This document shows, piece by piece, positions 9,722 through 18,632 of a DNA stretch of 64,000 nucleotides. The notes beneath the pieces were generated by a model. That model worked only from the letters and a program-made list of their open reading frames with translations. It had not been told where the DNA came from and did no database searches. Each line of letters starts with the position of its first letter. Position 1 is the stretch's first letter. The stretch is from JAOARY01 sp045345765. Lineage in GTDB: Bacteria > Bacillota > Clostridia > Peptostreptococcales > Peptostreptococcaceae. The stretch covers positions 1,612,001 to 1,676,000 of the forward strand of contig CP148265.1 in the NCBI GenBank assembly GCA_045345765.1, in the 5' to 3' direction. The translations under genes were made by a program, and so were the position numbers.

Positions 9722-11041
9722 ATGAAATTGTATGACAAAATTATAGAAAAAAAAGAAAAAATTTCATTAGTAGGTCTTGGATATGTTGGAATGCCTATAG
9801 CTGTTGCTTTTGCTAAGAAAGTTGACGTTATCGGCTTTGATCTTAATAAAAAGAAGATTGGTTTATATAAGGCTGGAGTTGACCCAACAAATGAGGTTGG
9901 TAATGACGAAATTAAGAAGACAACTGTTGAATTCACTGCAGATGAAACTAAATTGAGAGAAGCTAAATTTCATATTGTAGCTGTACCAACCCCTATTAAT
10001 TCAGATAAGACACCTGATCTTTCACCTGTAGAAGGAGCAAGCAGAATTGTTGGACGTAATCTGACTAAAGGATCTATTGTAGTTTATGAATCAACAGTAT
10101 ATCCAGGTGTAACTGAAGATATTTGCGTTCCTATATTAGAAGAAGAGTCAGGACTAAAATGTGGGATTGATTTTAAGATTGGATACTCACCAGAAAGAAT
10201 TAATCCAGGTGATAAAGTACATAGACTTGAAAATATAATTAAAATTGTTTCCGGTATGGATGAGGATAGTCTTGATGAAATTGCAAAAGTTTATGAATTA
10301 GTGATTGAAGTAGGTGTTCATAGAGCAGGCTCTATAAAGGTTGCTGAAGCAGCTAAAGTAGTTGAAAACAGCCAGCGTGACATAAATATTGCTTTTATGA
10401 ATGAACTTGCCATGGTGTTCGATCGTATGGGGATAGATACCAAAGAAGTTGTTGAAGCAATGAACACAAAATGGAATGCTCTTGGATTCACACCAGGACT
10501 TGTTGGAGGACACTGTATTGGAGTTGACCCATACTACTTCGTCTATGAAGCAGAGAAGATTGGATATCATAGTCAAATCATATTATCTGGTAGAAAAATC
10601 AATGATGGTATGGGTAAATTTATCGCTGATGCAATCATTAAGAAACTCATATTGGCAAATAAAGTTGTAAGACAAGCTAAAGTTGTAATATTGGGAATAA
10701 CCTTTAAAGAAAATACGCCAGATACAAGAAATTCTAAGGTTATAGATATTATTGATAGTCTTAGGGAATATGGTATTGAGCCTATTGTGGTTGATCCAGA
10801 AGCGGATGCTATGGAGACTAAGTATGAGTACGGAATTGATTTGATGGATATTAAAGATGTAAAGGAAGCTGATTGTCTGATTATTACTGTGGCACATAAT
10901 AGTTTTAAAAATATGTCTATAAATGAGATTGATTCTCTTTATGGTAATTTAAAAAACAAGGAGAAAGTGTTGATAGATGTAAAAAGTATTTTAGATAAAG
11001 ACGAAGTGTTAAGACTTGGTTATTCTTACTGGAGACTATAA
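9722..11041 (+). CDS. UDP-N-acetyl-hexosamine 6-dehydrogenase (WbpA/TviB family)
   Basis: 439 residues. The NAD-binding motif GLGYVGMP is at about residues 18-25, and the active-site cysteine Cys265 is in GGHCIGVDPYY. The three-domain length matches the UDP-glucose/GDP-mannose dehydrogenase superfamily. N-terminal features (KISLVGLGYVGMPIAVAF, VDVIGFD) resemble the WbpA/TviB/CapL branch, which oxidises UDP-GlcNAc or a C2 epimer to the uronic acid, so the glycan probably carries an amino-uronic acid. The wecB-like epimerase that would supply UDP-ManNAc is a pseudogene at 21650, which favours the GlcNAcA product unless an intact epimerase exists elsewhere. Confidence 0.88.
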   Translation: MKLYDKIIEKKEKISLVGLGYVGMPIAVAFAKKVDVIGFDLNKKKIGLYKAGVDPTNEVGNDEIKKTTVEFTADETKLREAKFHIVAVPTPINSDKTPDLSPVEGASRIVGRNLTKGSIVVYESTVYPGVTEDICVPILEEESGLKCGIDFKIGYSPERINPGDKVHRLENIIKIVSGMDEDSLDEIAKVYELVIEVGVHRAGSIKVAEAAKVVENSQRDINIAFMNELAMVFDRMGIDTKEVVEAMNTKWNALGFTPGLVGGHCIGVDPYYFVYEAEKIGYHSQIILSGRKINDGMGKFIADAIIKKLILANKVVRQAKVVILGITFKENTPDTRNSKVIDIIDSLREYGIEPIVVDPEADAMETKYEYGIDLMDIKDVKEADCLIITVAHNSFKNMSINEIDSLYGNLKNKEKVLIDVKSILDKDEVLRLGYSYWRL

Positions 11042-11086
11042 AACAAGTTTACGTATCGAGAAAAATTAGTTAGGGAGGATGATACT

Positions 11087-12427
11087 ATTAAAATCAGAAA
11101 CGTTATATATATTGTTTTTTTAGCATTAATAACTGATTTTATACAATATGATGTAAATATTATCGAGTATTACTCTTTTCTTATCACTTTTATGGTGCTG
11201 AGCAAATATTTACTTAAAATAAAATGGTCAGAGAGTTTCTTTTTAATCTTAATAGTAAGTGTTGAAAGAAGTAGGTATTTATATGAGACATTTAATTTTA
11301 ATTCTGTTTATTTAGGTGTTTTGAAGTATTTAGGGATTTTATATTTAACTTATAAGTTAATTATTAATATTAATAGGAAATATAGATTAACATTTTTCAT
11401 TTCTATTTTCTTAGGGATAGCTTATGGTTGTATTGCGATGCTTTTGAATAACAGTTTATCGAATATTGTTCCTGATGTTGTCCGATTTTTTGTAATATTT
11501 ATTTTACCTTACGCCATTTCAATAACAATGCCCAGAGAAAGTTTAGAGCGCGTTCTTGGTTTATATTTTGACTTCATTATCGCATATCCTGTTATAATTC
11601 TGCTGTTGCTGATTATCGGAAGAGTTAACATTTTTTTTGGATCAAGATATATTATTTATGATTCAATTGTAGTTTTAAACCTAGGTGTACTTTTATTGAC
11701 CAATTCATATGAAATTAGGAAGTTGACTAAAACTTTTCTTGTTCTTATGTATATGTTTATTATTATGTTAGCGCCAACAACTGGAAATTTTGTCATAATT
11801 CTATTGTACGGGCTACTGATGTTGTCTAAGTTAGTTGTTAGTAAGAGTATGCTTTTAAAAAGTTTATTTATTATTTTTACTTCTGGGTTATTATTTTTAT
11901 CTTCGATAGTATATTTGAATATTGAGAAAGTGGATTTGGATAATCCAATGCTAGAATTAAAAATAAATCAACTATTATCTCTGAGAAGTATAGGTAATAT
12001 TGAGAAATTACCAAGTTCTGTGAAGGTTAGAGTGAAGGAATTTCAATTGATTTTTAACAACCACAAGGCTTTATTAATTGTTGGAAATGGCTATGGAGGT
12101 GTTATTATTGATGATGGGACAATGGGAGAATTAAACGAAACTTCTTATTCGGAGGGTGAACTTAAGTCAAGATGTTATAATAATTTACATTCTTTTATTT
12201 CTAATATAATTCTGCAGTATGGAATTGTAGGACTGTTGTTTTCTATAGTGCATTTTCTAGTGTTTTATAAAAAGACAAAGGGTACTAAATATAATTTACT
12301 TGTCATTCCATACGTTCTGCAATCTTTTTGGGGTTTAAAGTTATTGTTGATTATTTCAGTTATATATGCGTATTTATTATTACAGGAAAAAATCAACAAT
12401 CTAAAAAGCGTAGAAATTTCGGTTTAA
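11087..12427 (+). CDS. Wzy-type O-antigen polymerase, apparent ATT start
   Basis: A hydrophobic protein with about ten membrane segments. A late motif, NGYGGVIIDD, then NLHSFISNIILQYGIVG, is typical of Wzy polymerases. The first in-frame ATG is at 11192, but it has no ribosome site and would cut the first membrane segment. The frame stays open upstream to an excellent AGGGAGG at 11072-11078, eight bases before an in-frame ATT at 11087. No ATG, GTG or TTG lies between in frame. I therefore place the start at ATT 11087 (447 residues), adding an N-terminal membrane helix. The protein should link flipped repeat units into polymer. Confidence 0.75.
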   Translation: MKIRNVIYIVFLALITDFIQYDVNIIEYYSFLITFMVLSKYLLKIKWSESFFLILIVSVERSRYLYETFNFNSVYLGVLKYLGILYLTYKLIININRKYRLTFFISIFLGIAYGCIAMLLNNSLSNIVPDVVRFFVIFILPYAISITMPRESLERVLGLYFDFIIAYPVIILLLLIIGRVNIFFGSRYIIYDSIVVLNLGVLLLTNSYEIRKLTKTFLVLMYMFIIMLAPTTGNFVIILLYGLLMLSKLVVSKSMLLKSLFIIFTSGLLFLSSIVYLNIEKVDLDNPMLELKINQLLSLRSIGNIEKLPSSVKVRVKEFQLIFNNHKALLIVGNGYGGVIIDDGTMGELNETSYSEGELKSRCYNNLHSFISNIILQYGIVGLLFSIVHFLVFYKKTKGTKYNLLVIPYVLQSFWGLKLLLIISVIYAYLLLQEKINNLKSVEISV

Positions 12428-12444
12428 TAGGAGTGTGAAAAGTA

Positions 12445-13527
12445 ATGAAGAAGATTGCAATCGTGATAAATCACTATCCAGCTTCACCAAGGGTTACTAG
12501 ATATATTGATATGGTAAAGAAAAAAGATAATCAAGTTGAGATTAAAATTATTGCGTGGAACAGGAGAACTAGTCCTATAACATCTACAGAAGATGTATTC
12601 ATTATGAATAGTACTATTGGATATGGGCACAAACTAAAAAAACTGCAAGAAATTCCCAAATTTGCTGCTTTTGTCAAAAAGGTTATTGAATGTGAAGTGT
12701 TTGATGTAATTCATTTTATTGACTGGGATATGTTGATGATATGCAATTTTTTAGATACTGATGATGTTAAAGTTATCTATGAAATCTTCGATATGCCATC
12801 GTTTAGCAATAAAGTATATACGAGATTAGCAAAACTAATTGAAAGAGTTACGTTGAGAAAAGTTGATTTGGTAATTTTATCATCACAATATACCTGTAAG
12901 TTTTATAATAAAAAAAAGTATACGGTATTAGAGAATATCCCAGATATTAAGAGTAAATTAAGAGATGATAAAGATAATAATGTAGATAACTCGGTGGTGA
13001 AAATTGGATTCATTGGAACGATTCGATATAAACATATTCTCGAAAATTTAATTGATGCTGTTGCAAGTTTTGAGCTAGTCGAATTACATTTTTATGGTGA
13101 TGGACCATCAAATAGTAGCTTAATAGAGTACTCAAGAAATAAGAACAATATTTTTTTTCACGGCAGATATAATTATAAAAGTATTTCAAAAATTTACAAA
13201 TCAGTTGATTTTGTATGGGGAGCATATCCCAACAAGCTATTTAACGTGAAATATGCAGTTTCAAATAAATTTTATGAAGCTCAAGTTTTTAAAAAACCTA
13301 TTATTGTCTCTAATGGAACTAAAATTAGTGAATATGTGAAGGAAAAAAATATAGGGTATTCAGTAAATCCATATTCTAAAGAAGAAATCATAAAACTATT
13401 GGAAAAATTAAGCATGAAAGAATATGATTGCGTTAGAAATTATGAAAAATATGAAGAAATGTTATGTAGATACGATTTAAGTGTTAATGAAATTATAAAT
13501 TATATTCAGAAAAAAATTGGAGATTGA
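12445..13527 (+). CDS. Glycosyltransferase family 4
   Basis: 360 residues with a GT-B pattern: N-terminal MKKIAIVINHYPASPRVTR; middle KIGFIGTIRYKHILENLI; and the C-terminal nucleotide-sugar site with KFYEAQVFKKPIIVS. SD AGGAG precedes the ATG. It is preceded by the Wzy gene and overlapped at its stop by the next gene's possible TTG start. It is likely an assembly enzyme of the repeat unit; the sugar is unknown. Confidence 0.82.
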   Translation: MKKIAIVINHYPASPRVTRYIDMVKKKDNQVEIKIIAWNRRTSPITSTEDVFIMNSTIGYGHKLKKLQEIPKFAAFVKKVIECEVFDVIHFIDWDMLMICNFLDTDDVKVIYEIFDMPSFSNKVYTRLAKLIERVTLRKVDLVILSSQYTCKFYNKKKYTVLENIPDIKSKLRDDKDNNVDNSVVKIGFIGTIRYKHILENLIDAVASFELVELHFYGDGPSNSSLIEYSRNKNNIFFHGRYNYKSISKIYKSVDFVWGAYPNKLFNVKYAVSNKFYEAQVFKKPIIVSNGTKISEYVKEKNIGYSVNPYSKEEIIKLLEKLSMKEYDCVRNYEKYEEMLCRYDLSVNEIINYIQKKIGD

Positions 13528-13532
13528 TTGCT

Positions 13533-14678
13533 ATGTATAAAGTAAAAAAAATAATTCTTATTGTAAATATTTTATTTTTGATGTTCTATAGTGTTTCTTG
13601 TACTTCAACTGAAGAGGCTACTGTGACTGAAGACAGCAAACAGATAAATAACCTTATTGAAGCCTCAAAGGCTGAAGATATTAATTCAATTCAATCTAAA
13701 GTAGTTGTTTTTGACGATAAAGTGTATTCAAAGTTGATTGATGAATATTCAAAAATGGACTGTGAGGCAATTAATCAGATTATATACTTTGAGTCCATCT
13801 CATTTTTTGCAAACTATTATATATTAAATGATAAACCAGATGATGTTAAAGAATTAATTTTGATATTAACTGAACAAGCTGAAAGTCTTTGGGACTTGGA
13901 AAATGGAGGATATTGGGATTCTTCTGCATATCCATCATATATGAGAACGTCGATGTATACAAGAGCATTAGCAGATACTCTTATATTTATGAAAGAGGAT
14001 TTTTCGTATAATCAACGAGCTTATTTAACTGAAATACTTACAAGAAATTCCAATTGGTTATGTGGTAATCAGATTGCTTTAGTTAAAAAAAATGGTGATT
14101 ATGATTTAAGTAAGCACTCAGAGAGTGCTAACCAAAATATCGCTAAAATAAGTGCTTTGTCTAAGGCGTACATTGTTTTAAAAGATGAAAAGTATCTTGA
14201 AGAATTACGTATGGAATTTGACTGGATAAATTCTAATCAGTGGTTTGACGATGGAAATGATGAAGGTTACTATACCGAGCATTCTCATTTTGATATTGGA
14301 TATTCTCAAGTTCAGATGTTACTATTAAATGATATTTATTTTGAAACAGGTAGAAATAAAGTGCGAGATAAAATTGAAAAGATATGGAATTGTATAAATA
14401 AAAAAGTTATAAGTGAAGAATTTGAATTAGATACATCAGATAGTTTTATTGTTCGTGACAAATATGCTACGTTAGGAATTCCTTCGGTTTTTTTCTATTC
14501 CTTAGTTGATGAAATGGACATTGGAAAAGCGTTGATTGATAAAAAATACCACAATCAATTACAAGATGGTCTTTTAGATGTTTCAAGTGGAGACAGTCTG
14601 GTTTTGACAACAAGTGATTATTATTTGAGAATAGGTAGTATTTTAAAATATAGCAAAGGTTATTTAGAATATGAATAA
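13533..14678 (+). CDS. Exported protein, possible glycan-active (alpha/alpha)-toroid enzyme
   Basis: The ATG at 13533 has GGAG ten bases upstream; a TTG at 13524 is too close to that site. The N-terminus is a signal sequence ending in FYSVSC, a weak lipobox with Ser at -3. The mature part (about 355 residues) is helix-rich with aromatic/acidic motifs such as WDLENGGYWDSSAYPSY, SESANQNIAK and DEGYYTEHSHFDIGYSQ. That pattern recalls the (alpha/alpha)6 toroids of polysaccharide lyases, hydrolases and C5-epimerases. In this locus it may trim or modify the polymer outside the membrane. The family assignment is an inference from motif style only. Confidence 0.55.
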   Translation: MYKVKKIILIVNILFLMFYSVSCTSTEEATVTEDSKQINNLIEASKAEDINSIQSKVVVFDDKVYSKLIDEYSKMDCEAINQIIYFESISFFANYYILNDKPDDVKELILILTEQAESLWDLENGGYWDSSAYPSYMRTSMYTRALADTLIFMKEDFSYNQRAYLTEILTRNSNWLCGNQIALVKKNGDYDLSKHSESANQNIAKISALSKAYIVLKDEKYLEELRMEFDWINSNQWFDDGNDEGYYTEHSHFDIGYSQVQMLLLNDIYFETGRNKVRDKIEKIWNCINKKVISEEFELDTSDSFIVRDKYATLGIPSVFFYSLVDEMDIGKALIDKKYHNQLQDGLLDVSSGDSLVLTTSDYYLRIGSILKYSKGYLEYE

Positions 14679-15966
14679 AATTATAGTTCGTTTTATGGAA
14701 ATAATAGCAATGTATAGTTATGTTGTTATAGATATCATCCTTAAATTTATAACATATATTACAATACCGATTTTTGCTACTTTAATGACGCCGGAGGAAT
14801 ATGGACAATATTATTTGATGCTTTCATATGTGGCTATTATATCTATTTTTATAAATTTAAATGTTTCTACTGGAACTGTATTATTAAAAACTAGAGATGA
14901 TTTTATTGATACTATCGCCCAATTACGCATACTTTTACTGGGAACGGGTATTCTTCTAATGGTAATTATATTTATGAGTGCTTTAAATTATATTGACATA
15001 AGTTTCGCCATAATAATAATCGTAGCTTCATTTTTTCAAGCATTGATAAACAGTATGCTTGAAAAGGAAAGAGCATTTCAAAGGGTTCGTAGATATAGTT
15101 TTATAAAAGCAACAATGAATGTGTTGGCAATAGTTCTTTCAATTATTTTGATAAAGTATTTCCCAGTAAGTACATTTGTTATGCGTTCTTGGGGATTAAT
15201 AATAGCAATGTTTTTTACAGTATTAATTTTTATTGGTGGTATTGTTGTTAGAAGTGACAAAAACTTTATTGAAGCTTCAAAGGTTTATATAAAGTATTCA
15301 ATACCTTTAATTCCATTTGCGTTATCATCTACGATGCTCGTGTATTTTGATAGAATCGTATTGGATATTTATAGACCTGAAAGTGAACTTGGTTTATATA
15401 GTTTTAGTTATAATATTGCTATGGTAATTAGCATGGTGGCTTTGGGGTTGAATAAATCGTTACAACCCAAAATTTATCAACTGCTTAAAATTTCGGATGA
15501 AAAGAATATTCATGTAAGTTTGAAAAAGTATAATATTGCATTTCTTTTTGCGCTTACTATTTTTTCAGTTTTTTTCCCATTAGGGTTAAAAATAATGAAA
15601 CTTGGAGCCTATTCAGGTTCCTTTGATGTAATATTTATTATTGTAGCATCCCAAAGTTTAGTGTTTTATTATGCAATTAATTCAAACTTTATTTATTATA
15701 CTGGAAATACAAAGCTAATATCATTTAGTACACTAGGAGCTACAGTAATTAATCTTGTGCTAAATATGATTTTCATACCTCAGTATGGTTATATTGCAGC
15801 TGCGATTACTACTTATGTTTCGTATCTAATTTTGGCATTCACAATTATATTTATTAGTTGCTCTATAAGTGGAGTAAATGTACGTAAAGAGAATTCGCTA
15901 AAGTATCTGTTTTTTTCTCAAGGTATCATTTTATTAATTTGGAGGGGAATATATGCGTGTTATTAA
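14671..15966 (+). CDS. Wzx-type polysaccharide flippase (MATE/MVF superfamily)
   Basis: 431 residues, about twelve to fourteen hydrophobic segments. The N-terminal motif TLMTPEEYGQYYLMLSYV and the central KYSIPLIPFALSS are typical of the PST/Wzx family. It should move undecaprenyl-pyrophosphate repeat units across the membrane to the Wzy polymerases. It overlaps the preceding gene by 8 bases and the following acetyltransferase by 14, so it is firmly inside the operon. Confidence 0.87.
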   Translation: MNKIIVRFMEIIAMYSYVVIDIILKFITYITIPIFATLMTPEEYGQYYLMLSYVAIISIFINLNVSTGTVLLKTRDDFIDTIAQLRILLLGTGILLMVIIFMSALNYIDISFAIIIIVASFFQALINSMLEKERAFQRVRRYSFIKATMNVLAIVLSIILIKYFPVSTFVMRSWGLIIAMFFTVLIFIGGIVVRSDKNFIEASKVYIKYSIPLIPFALSSTMLVYFDRIVLDIYRPESELGLYSFSYNIAMVISMVALGLNKSLQPKIYQLLKISDEKNIHVSLKKYNIAFLFALTIFSVFFPLGLKIMKLGAYSGSFDVIFIIVASQSLVFYYAINSNFIYYTGNTKLISFSTLGATVINLVLNMIFIPQYGYIAAAITTYVSYLILAFTIIFISCSISGVNVRKENSLKYLFFSQGIILLIWRGIYACY

Positions 15967-16516
15967 GCATTTAATTTCGAAAGTGTCATTTTTAAAATAT
16001 AGAAAGAAATTGAGCTCTTTAAAAAATGTAGATATAATGAAAAAAACAAAAATCCATAACAGAGATAAAATAATTTTTGGTGATTATGTATATGTTGGAC
16101 CTGAATGTGAGTTTATGGGAGCTGGAGGGATTGAAATTGGAAACAATGTGATTTTTGGACCAAAGGTCTCCATTTGGTCTGAAAACCATAATTTTAGATC
16201 GCGATTTATGGTACCATATGATGATGAATTAATAGCAAAACCAGTCATAATTGGCGATAATGTTTGGTGTGGTTATGATGTTAAAATTACACCTGGAACG
16301 AAGGTTGGAGAAGGTGCAATTATTGGAATGGGTGCAGTAATTCGAGGTGAAATACCACCTTGTGCAATTGTTATTGGTAATCCAGGAGAAATCATTGGCT
16401 ATAGAGATAAAGAGATATATGACAGAATAGTGAGTTCTAAAGGTTATTATTATAAGTTAAAGAGAATGGGTGAGATAGAAGCTTACAAGGAACGAAATTT
16501 TAGGAGTGAGTTATGA
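15953..16516 (+). CDS. Hexapeptide-repeat acyltransferase (maltose-O-acetyltransferase-like)
   Basis: 187 residues with left-handed beta-helix repeats such as IEIGNNVIFGPKVSIWSEN and IIGDNVWCGYDVKITPG. The conserved HN of xenobiotic/sugar acetyltransferases is seen in SENHNF, and the C-terminal IVIGNPGEIIG matches the usual VxGxPAK end. It probably O-acetylates a sugar of the repeat unit. SD GGAGG lies in the last codons of the flippase gene, and its stop overlaps the next start by 4 bases (ATGA). Confidence 0.83.
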   Translation: MRVIKHLISKVSFLKYRKKLSSLKNVDIMKKTKIHNRDKIIFGDYVYVGPECEFMGAGGIEIGNNVIFGPKVSIWSENHNFRSRFMVPYDDELIAKPVIIGDNVWCGYDVKITPGTKVGEGAIIGMGAVIRGEIPPCAIVIGNPGEIIGYRDKEIYDRIVSSKGYYYKLKRMGEIEAYKERNFRSEL

Positions 16517-17577
16517 AAAAAATTGTATTGATGGGTTATTATGGGCGTGGAAATTTTGGAGATGATTTAATGTTGTATAACATTACAAAACATCTTAATG
16601 AGGATTATAAATTACATGTATTAACAAGCAATGTTAATAAGACATATGTTTTTGGAGAAAATGTAATGTTGCATCAGACTTTTCAAAGAGCAAAGCTCAA
16701 AAATCTTGCATTATTGATTAATGCTTTTTTTAAAAAAGATTATTTAATTTGGGGTGGGGGAACTTGTTTTTCTGATCAAGATGGTGTTGTAAGCCCTATG
16801 ATATTGTTATTAGCGAGATTATTTGGATTAAAAATTGTATTTATGGGAGTTGGAGCAAACCCAATCAAAAGAAAAAAGAATGTTTTCAAAATGGGTTTGA
16901 TTAGTAGGCTTGTGGATAGAATTTATGTGAGGGATAGTAAATCCCAGCGAATTTTAGAGTCTTTTTTTAAATCAAGTATTGTTGAGAAAAGTGAGGATAT
17001 TGCATATCTTTATGAGTTCCACAAATCAGAAAAAGAAGTTAACAGATTAGTAATTTCATTGAGAAATTTAGATAATTATTTAGAGATTAACAAAATTGAT
17101 GAATTGGTAACTAATATAGCTAATTTTGTTGATTATTTGAAATCTAGAATATGTGTTGAAGAACTGATTGTCTTGAATCTAGATGATAAATTAGATACTA
17201 AAATTAATCTTATTTTGTATAATCAATTGAAACATTCAATGGGGAACATGATTCAGATGTCTTTTGTTGAGAACTCGAATATAGAAGATAAAATTGAAAT
17301 TATTCAAAATAGTCGACTAAATATTCTTTTTAGATTGCATGGAATTTTTGTTTCTGTACTTTCTGATGTTGACACTATTGGTATTGGATATAGCCCAAAA
17401 GTTAAGAGCTTTATGGATTCCGTAAAGGCAGAAGGTTATATTGATATGTTAGATGTGATAAAAGATCCACATTTATTGGAGTACACTTTTGATCGGGTGC
17501 TAATTAGCAATAAACTAAATGTAAGAGATAAGGTGGTAAAAGCCTTAAAGAACTTTGAATTTTTGGAGGGTCAATAA
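16513..17577 (+). CDS. Polysaccharide pyruvyl transferase family protein (CsaB/WcaK-like)
   Basis: 354 residues. The N-terminus MGYYGRGNFGDDLMLYNI, then YLIWGGGTCFSD, and the C-terminal FRLHGIFVSVLSDVDTIGIGY are signatures of the polysaccharide pyruvyl transferase family. Members transfer pyruvate from PEP to form ketals on sugars. In SLH-bearing bacteria CsaB pyruvylates the secondary cell-wall polymer that SLH domains bind, and the window encodes several SLH proteins downstream. Whether this copy acts on the wall polymer or on the capsule repeat unit is not decided by the sequence. Confidence 0.8.
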   Translation: MKKIVLMGYYGRGNFGDDLMLYNITKHLNEDYKLHVLTSNVNKTYVFGENVMLHQTFQRAKLKNLALLINAFFKKDYLIWGGGTCFSDQDGVVSPMILLLARLFGLKIVFMGVGANPIKRKKNVFKMGLISRLVDRIYVRDSKSQRILESFFKSSIVEKSEDIAYLYEFHKSEKEVNRLVISLRNLDNYLEINKIDELVTNIANFVDYLKSRICVEELIVLNLDDKLDTKINLILYNQLKHSMGNMIQMSFVENSNIEDKIEIIQNSRLNILFRLHGIFVSVLSDVDTIGIGYSPKVKSFMDSVKAEGYIDMLDVIKDPHLLEYTFDRVLISNKLNVRDKVVKALKNFEFLEGQ

Positions 17578-17578
17578 A

Positions 17579-18619
17579 ATGAAAATCCTTTTTATAGATT
17601 TATTAAGTCCTAAAGGACACAAAAAAACGAACAAGAAATTCATTGAACTTTTATCAAAAAAAAATGAATTGAATCTATTTATTAGGAAAGAATATGTTGA
17701 TTATGTTCAGAATAATAATATTGGTGAAGTGGTGTACATTCCGGAAGCCTATTATGATTATAAAAATAGCTTGGATTTTAGAGTGAAAAATTTCAAAATG
17801 ATTAAATGGCTTTTCAATCAAGTAGATTTTCGAGCTTACGATGCAGTATTTATTAGTAGTTATGAGACAATATCTTTTTCTTTATTCAGTCAGTTTAAAC
17901 ATTTTGAAGGGAATGTATTCATTTTTAATCACAACAATATTCAGGAGATTTTGGAAAGTAAAATTAAACATACCTTCTACAGGTTTATTAATAAAGAGGT
18001 TGTACAATTGGTGTATGATGATCAAATTGAATATTTTCTAAAAAAGTGTATAAAAATTAGAAATACTGTAAAAGTTGTAAATCATCCGATGATTTGTAGT
18101 GCTTCTACACTAGATGTTAAAATGAGTAGCAACATTACAATATTTGCACCAAGTAATAGTAATGATGAAAGTGAATTTGATAATCTGTATGAATTATTAA
18201 GTTCGAGGAGTGATATAACTGCATATATTAAATCACAAGAATACTTAAAACAAAACGAAAAAGTATGCTTTTCTAATGACTGGATTTCTACAGATGATTA
18301 TGAACGATTGTTTTTATCAGCAGATGTTATTTTATTGAGTATTGGTGATAGATTTAAGTATAGAGCTAGTGGAGTGTTATTTGAAGCGATAGCTAATCAG
18401 AGATATGTATTAACCAATAATAAATATTTGTATGATGCTTATTTGAAAAAATTCCCATCGATAGGAGGTTATTACTCAAATATAAGCGACTTGAGTGAGA
18501 TGTTAAATACACTTGATTTACGCCAAAAGAATACTGATGAATATGATAGATTTTATTTTGAACATTCGGATCAATTTATTGAGAATCAGTTAAATAATGT
18601 ATTACTATCTGAAAGATAA
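17579..18619 (+). CDS. Probable glycosyltransferase, GT-B type
   Basis: I start at ATG 17579, which has GGAGGG eight bases upstream; a TTG 24 bases earlier lacks a site. 346 residues, beginning MKILFIDLLSPKGHKKTN. The C-terminal half has a pattern like a glycosyltransferase family 4 donor domain (ADVILLSIGDRFKYRASGVLFEAIANQRYV). The family is not sharply recognisable. Its position immediately before the heptose genes makes it a candidate for the enzyme that transfers the heptose, which is inference only. Confidence 0.6.
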   Translation: MKILFIDLLSPKGHKKTNKKFIELLSKKNELNLFIRKEYVDYVQNNNIGEVVYIPEAYYDYKNSLDFRVKNFKMIKWLFNQVDFRAYDAVFISSYETISFSLFSQFKHFEGNVFIFNHNNIQEILESKIKHTFYRFINKEVVQLVYDDQIEYFLKKCIKIRNTVKVVNHPMICSASTLDVKMSSNITIFAPSNSNDESEFDNLYELLSSRSDITAYIKSQEYLKQNEKVCFSNDWISTDDYERLFLSADVILLSIGDRFKYRASGVLFEAIANQRYVLTNNKYLYDAYLKKFPSIGGYYSNISDLSEMLNTLDLRQKNTDEYDRFYFEHSDQFIENQLNNVLLSER

Positions 18620-18632
18620 TAGGAGGATAAAT

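Noticed and set aside
10476..10670. Plus-strand ORF inside the UDP-sugar dehydrogenase gene
   Set aside because: Shadow in another frame of a gene with all catalytic motifs intact.
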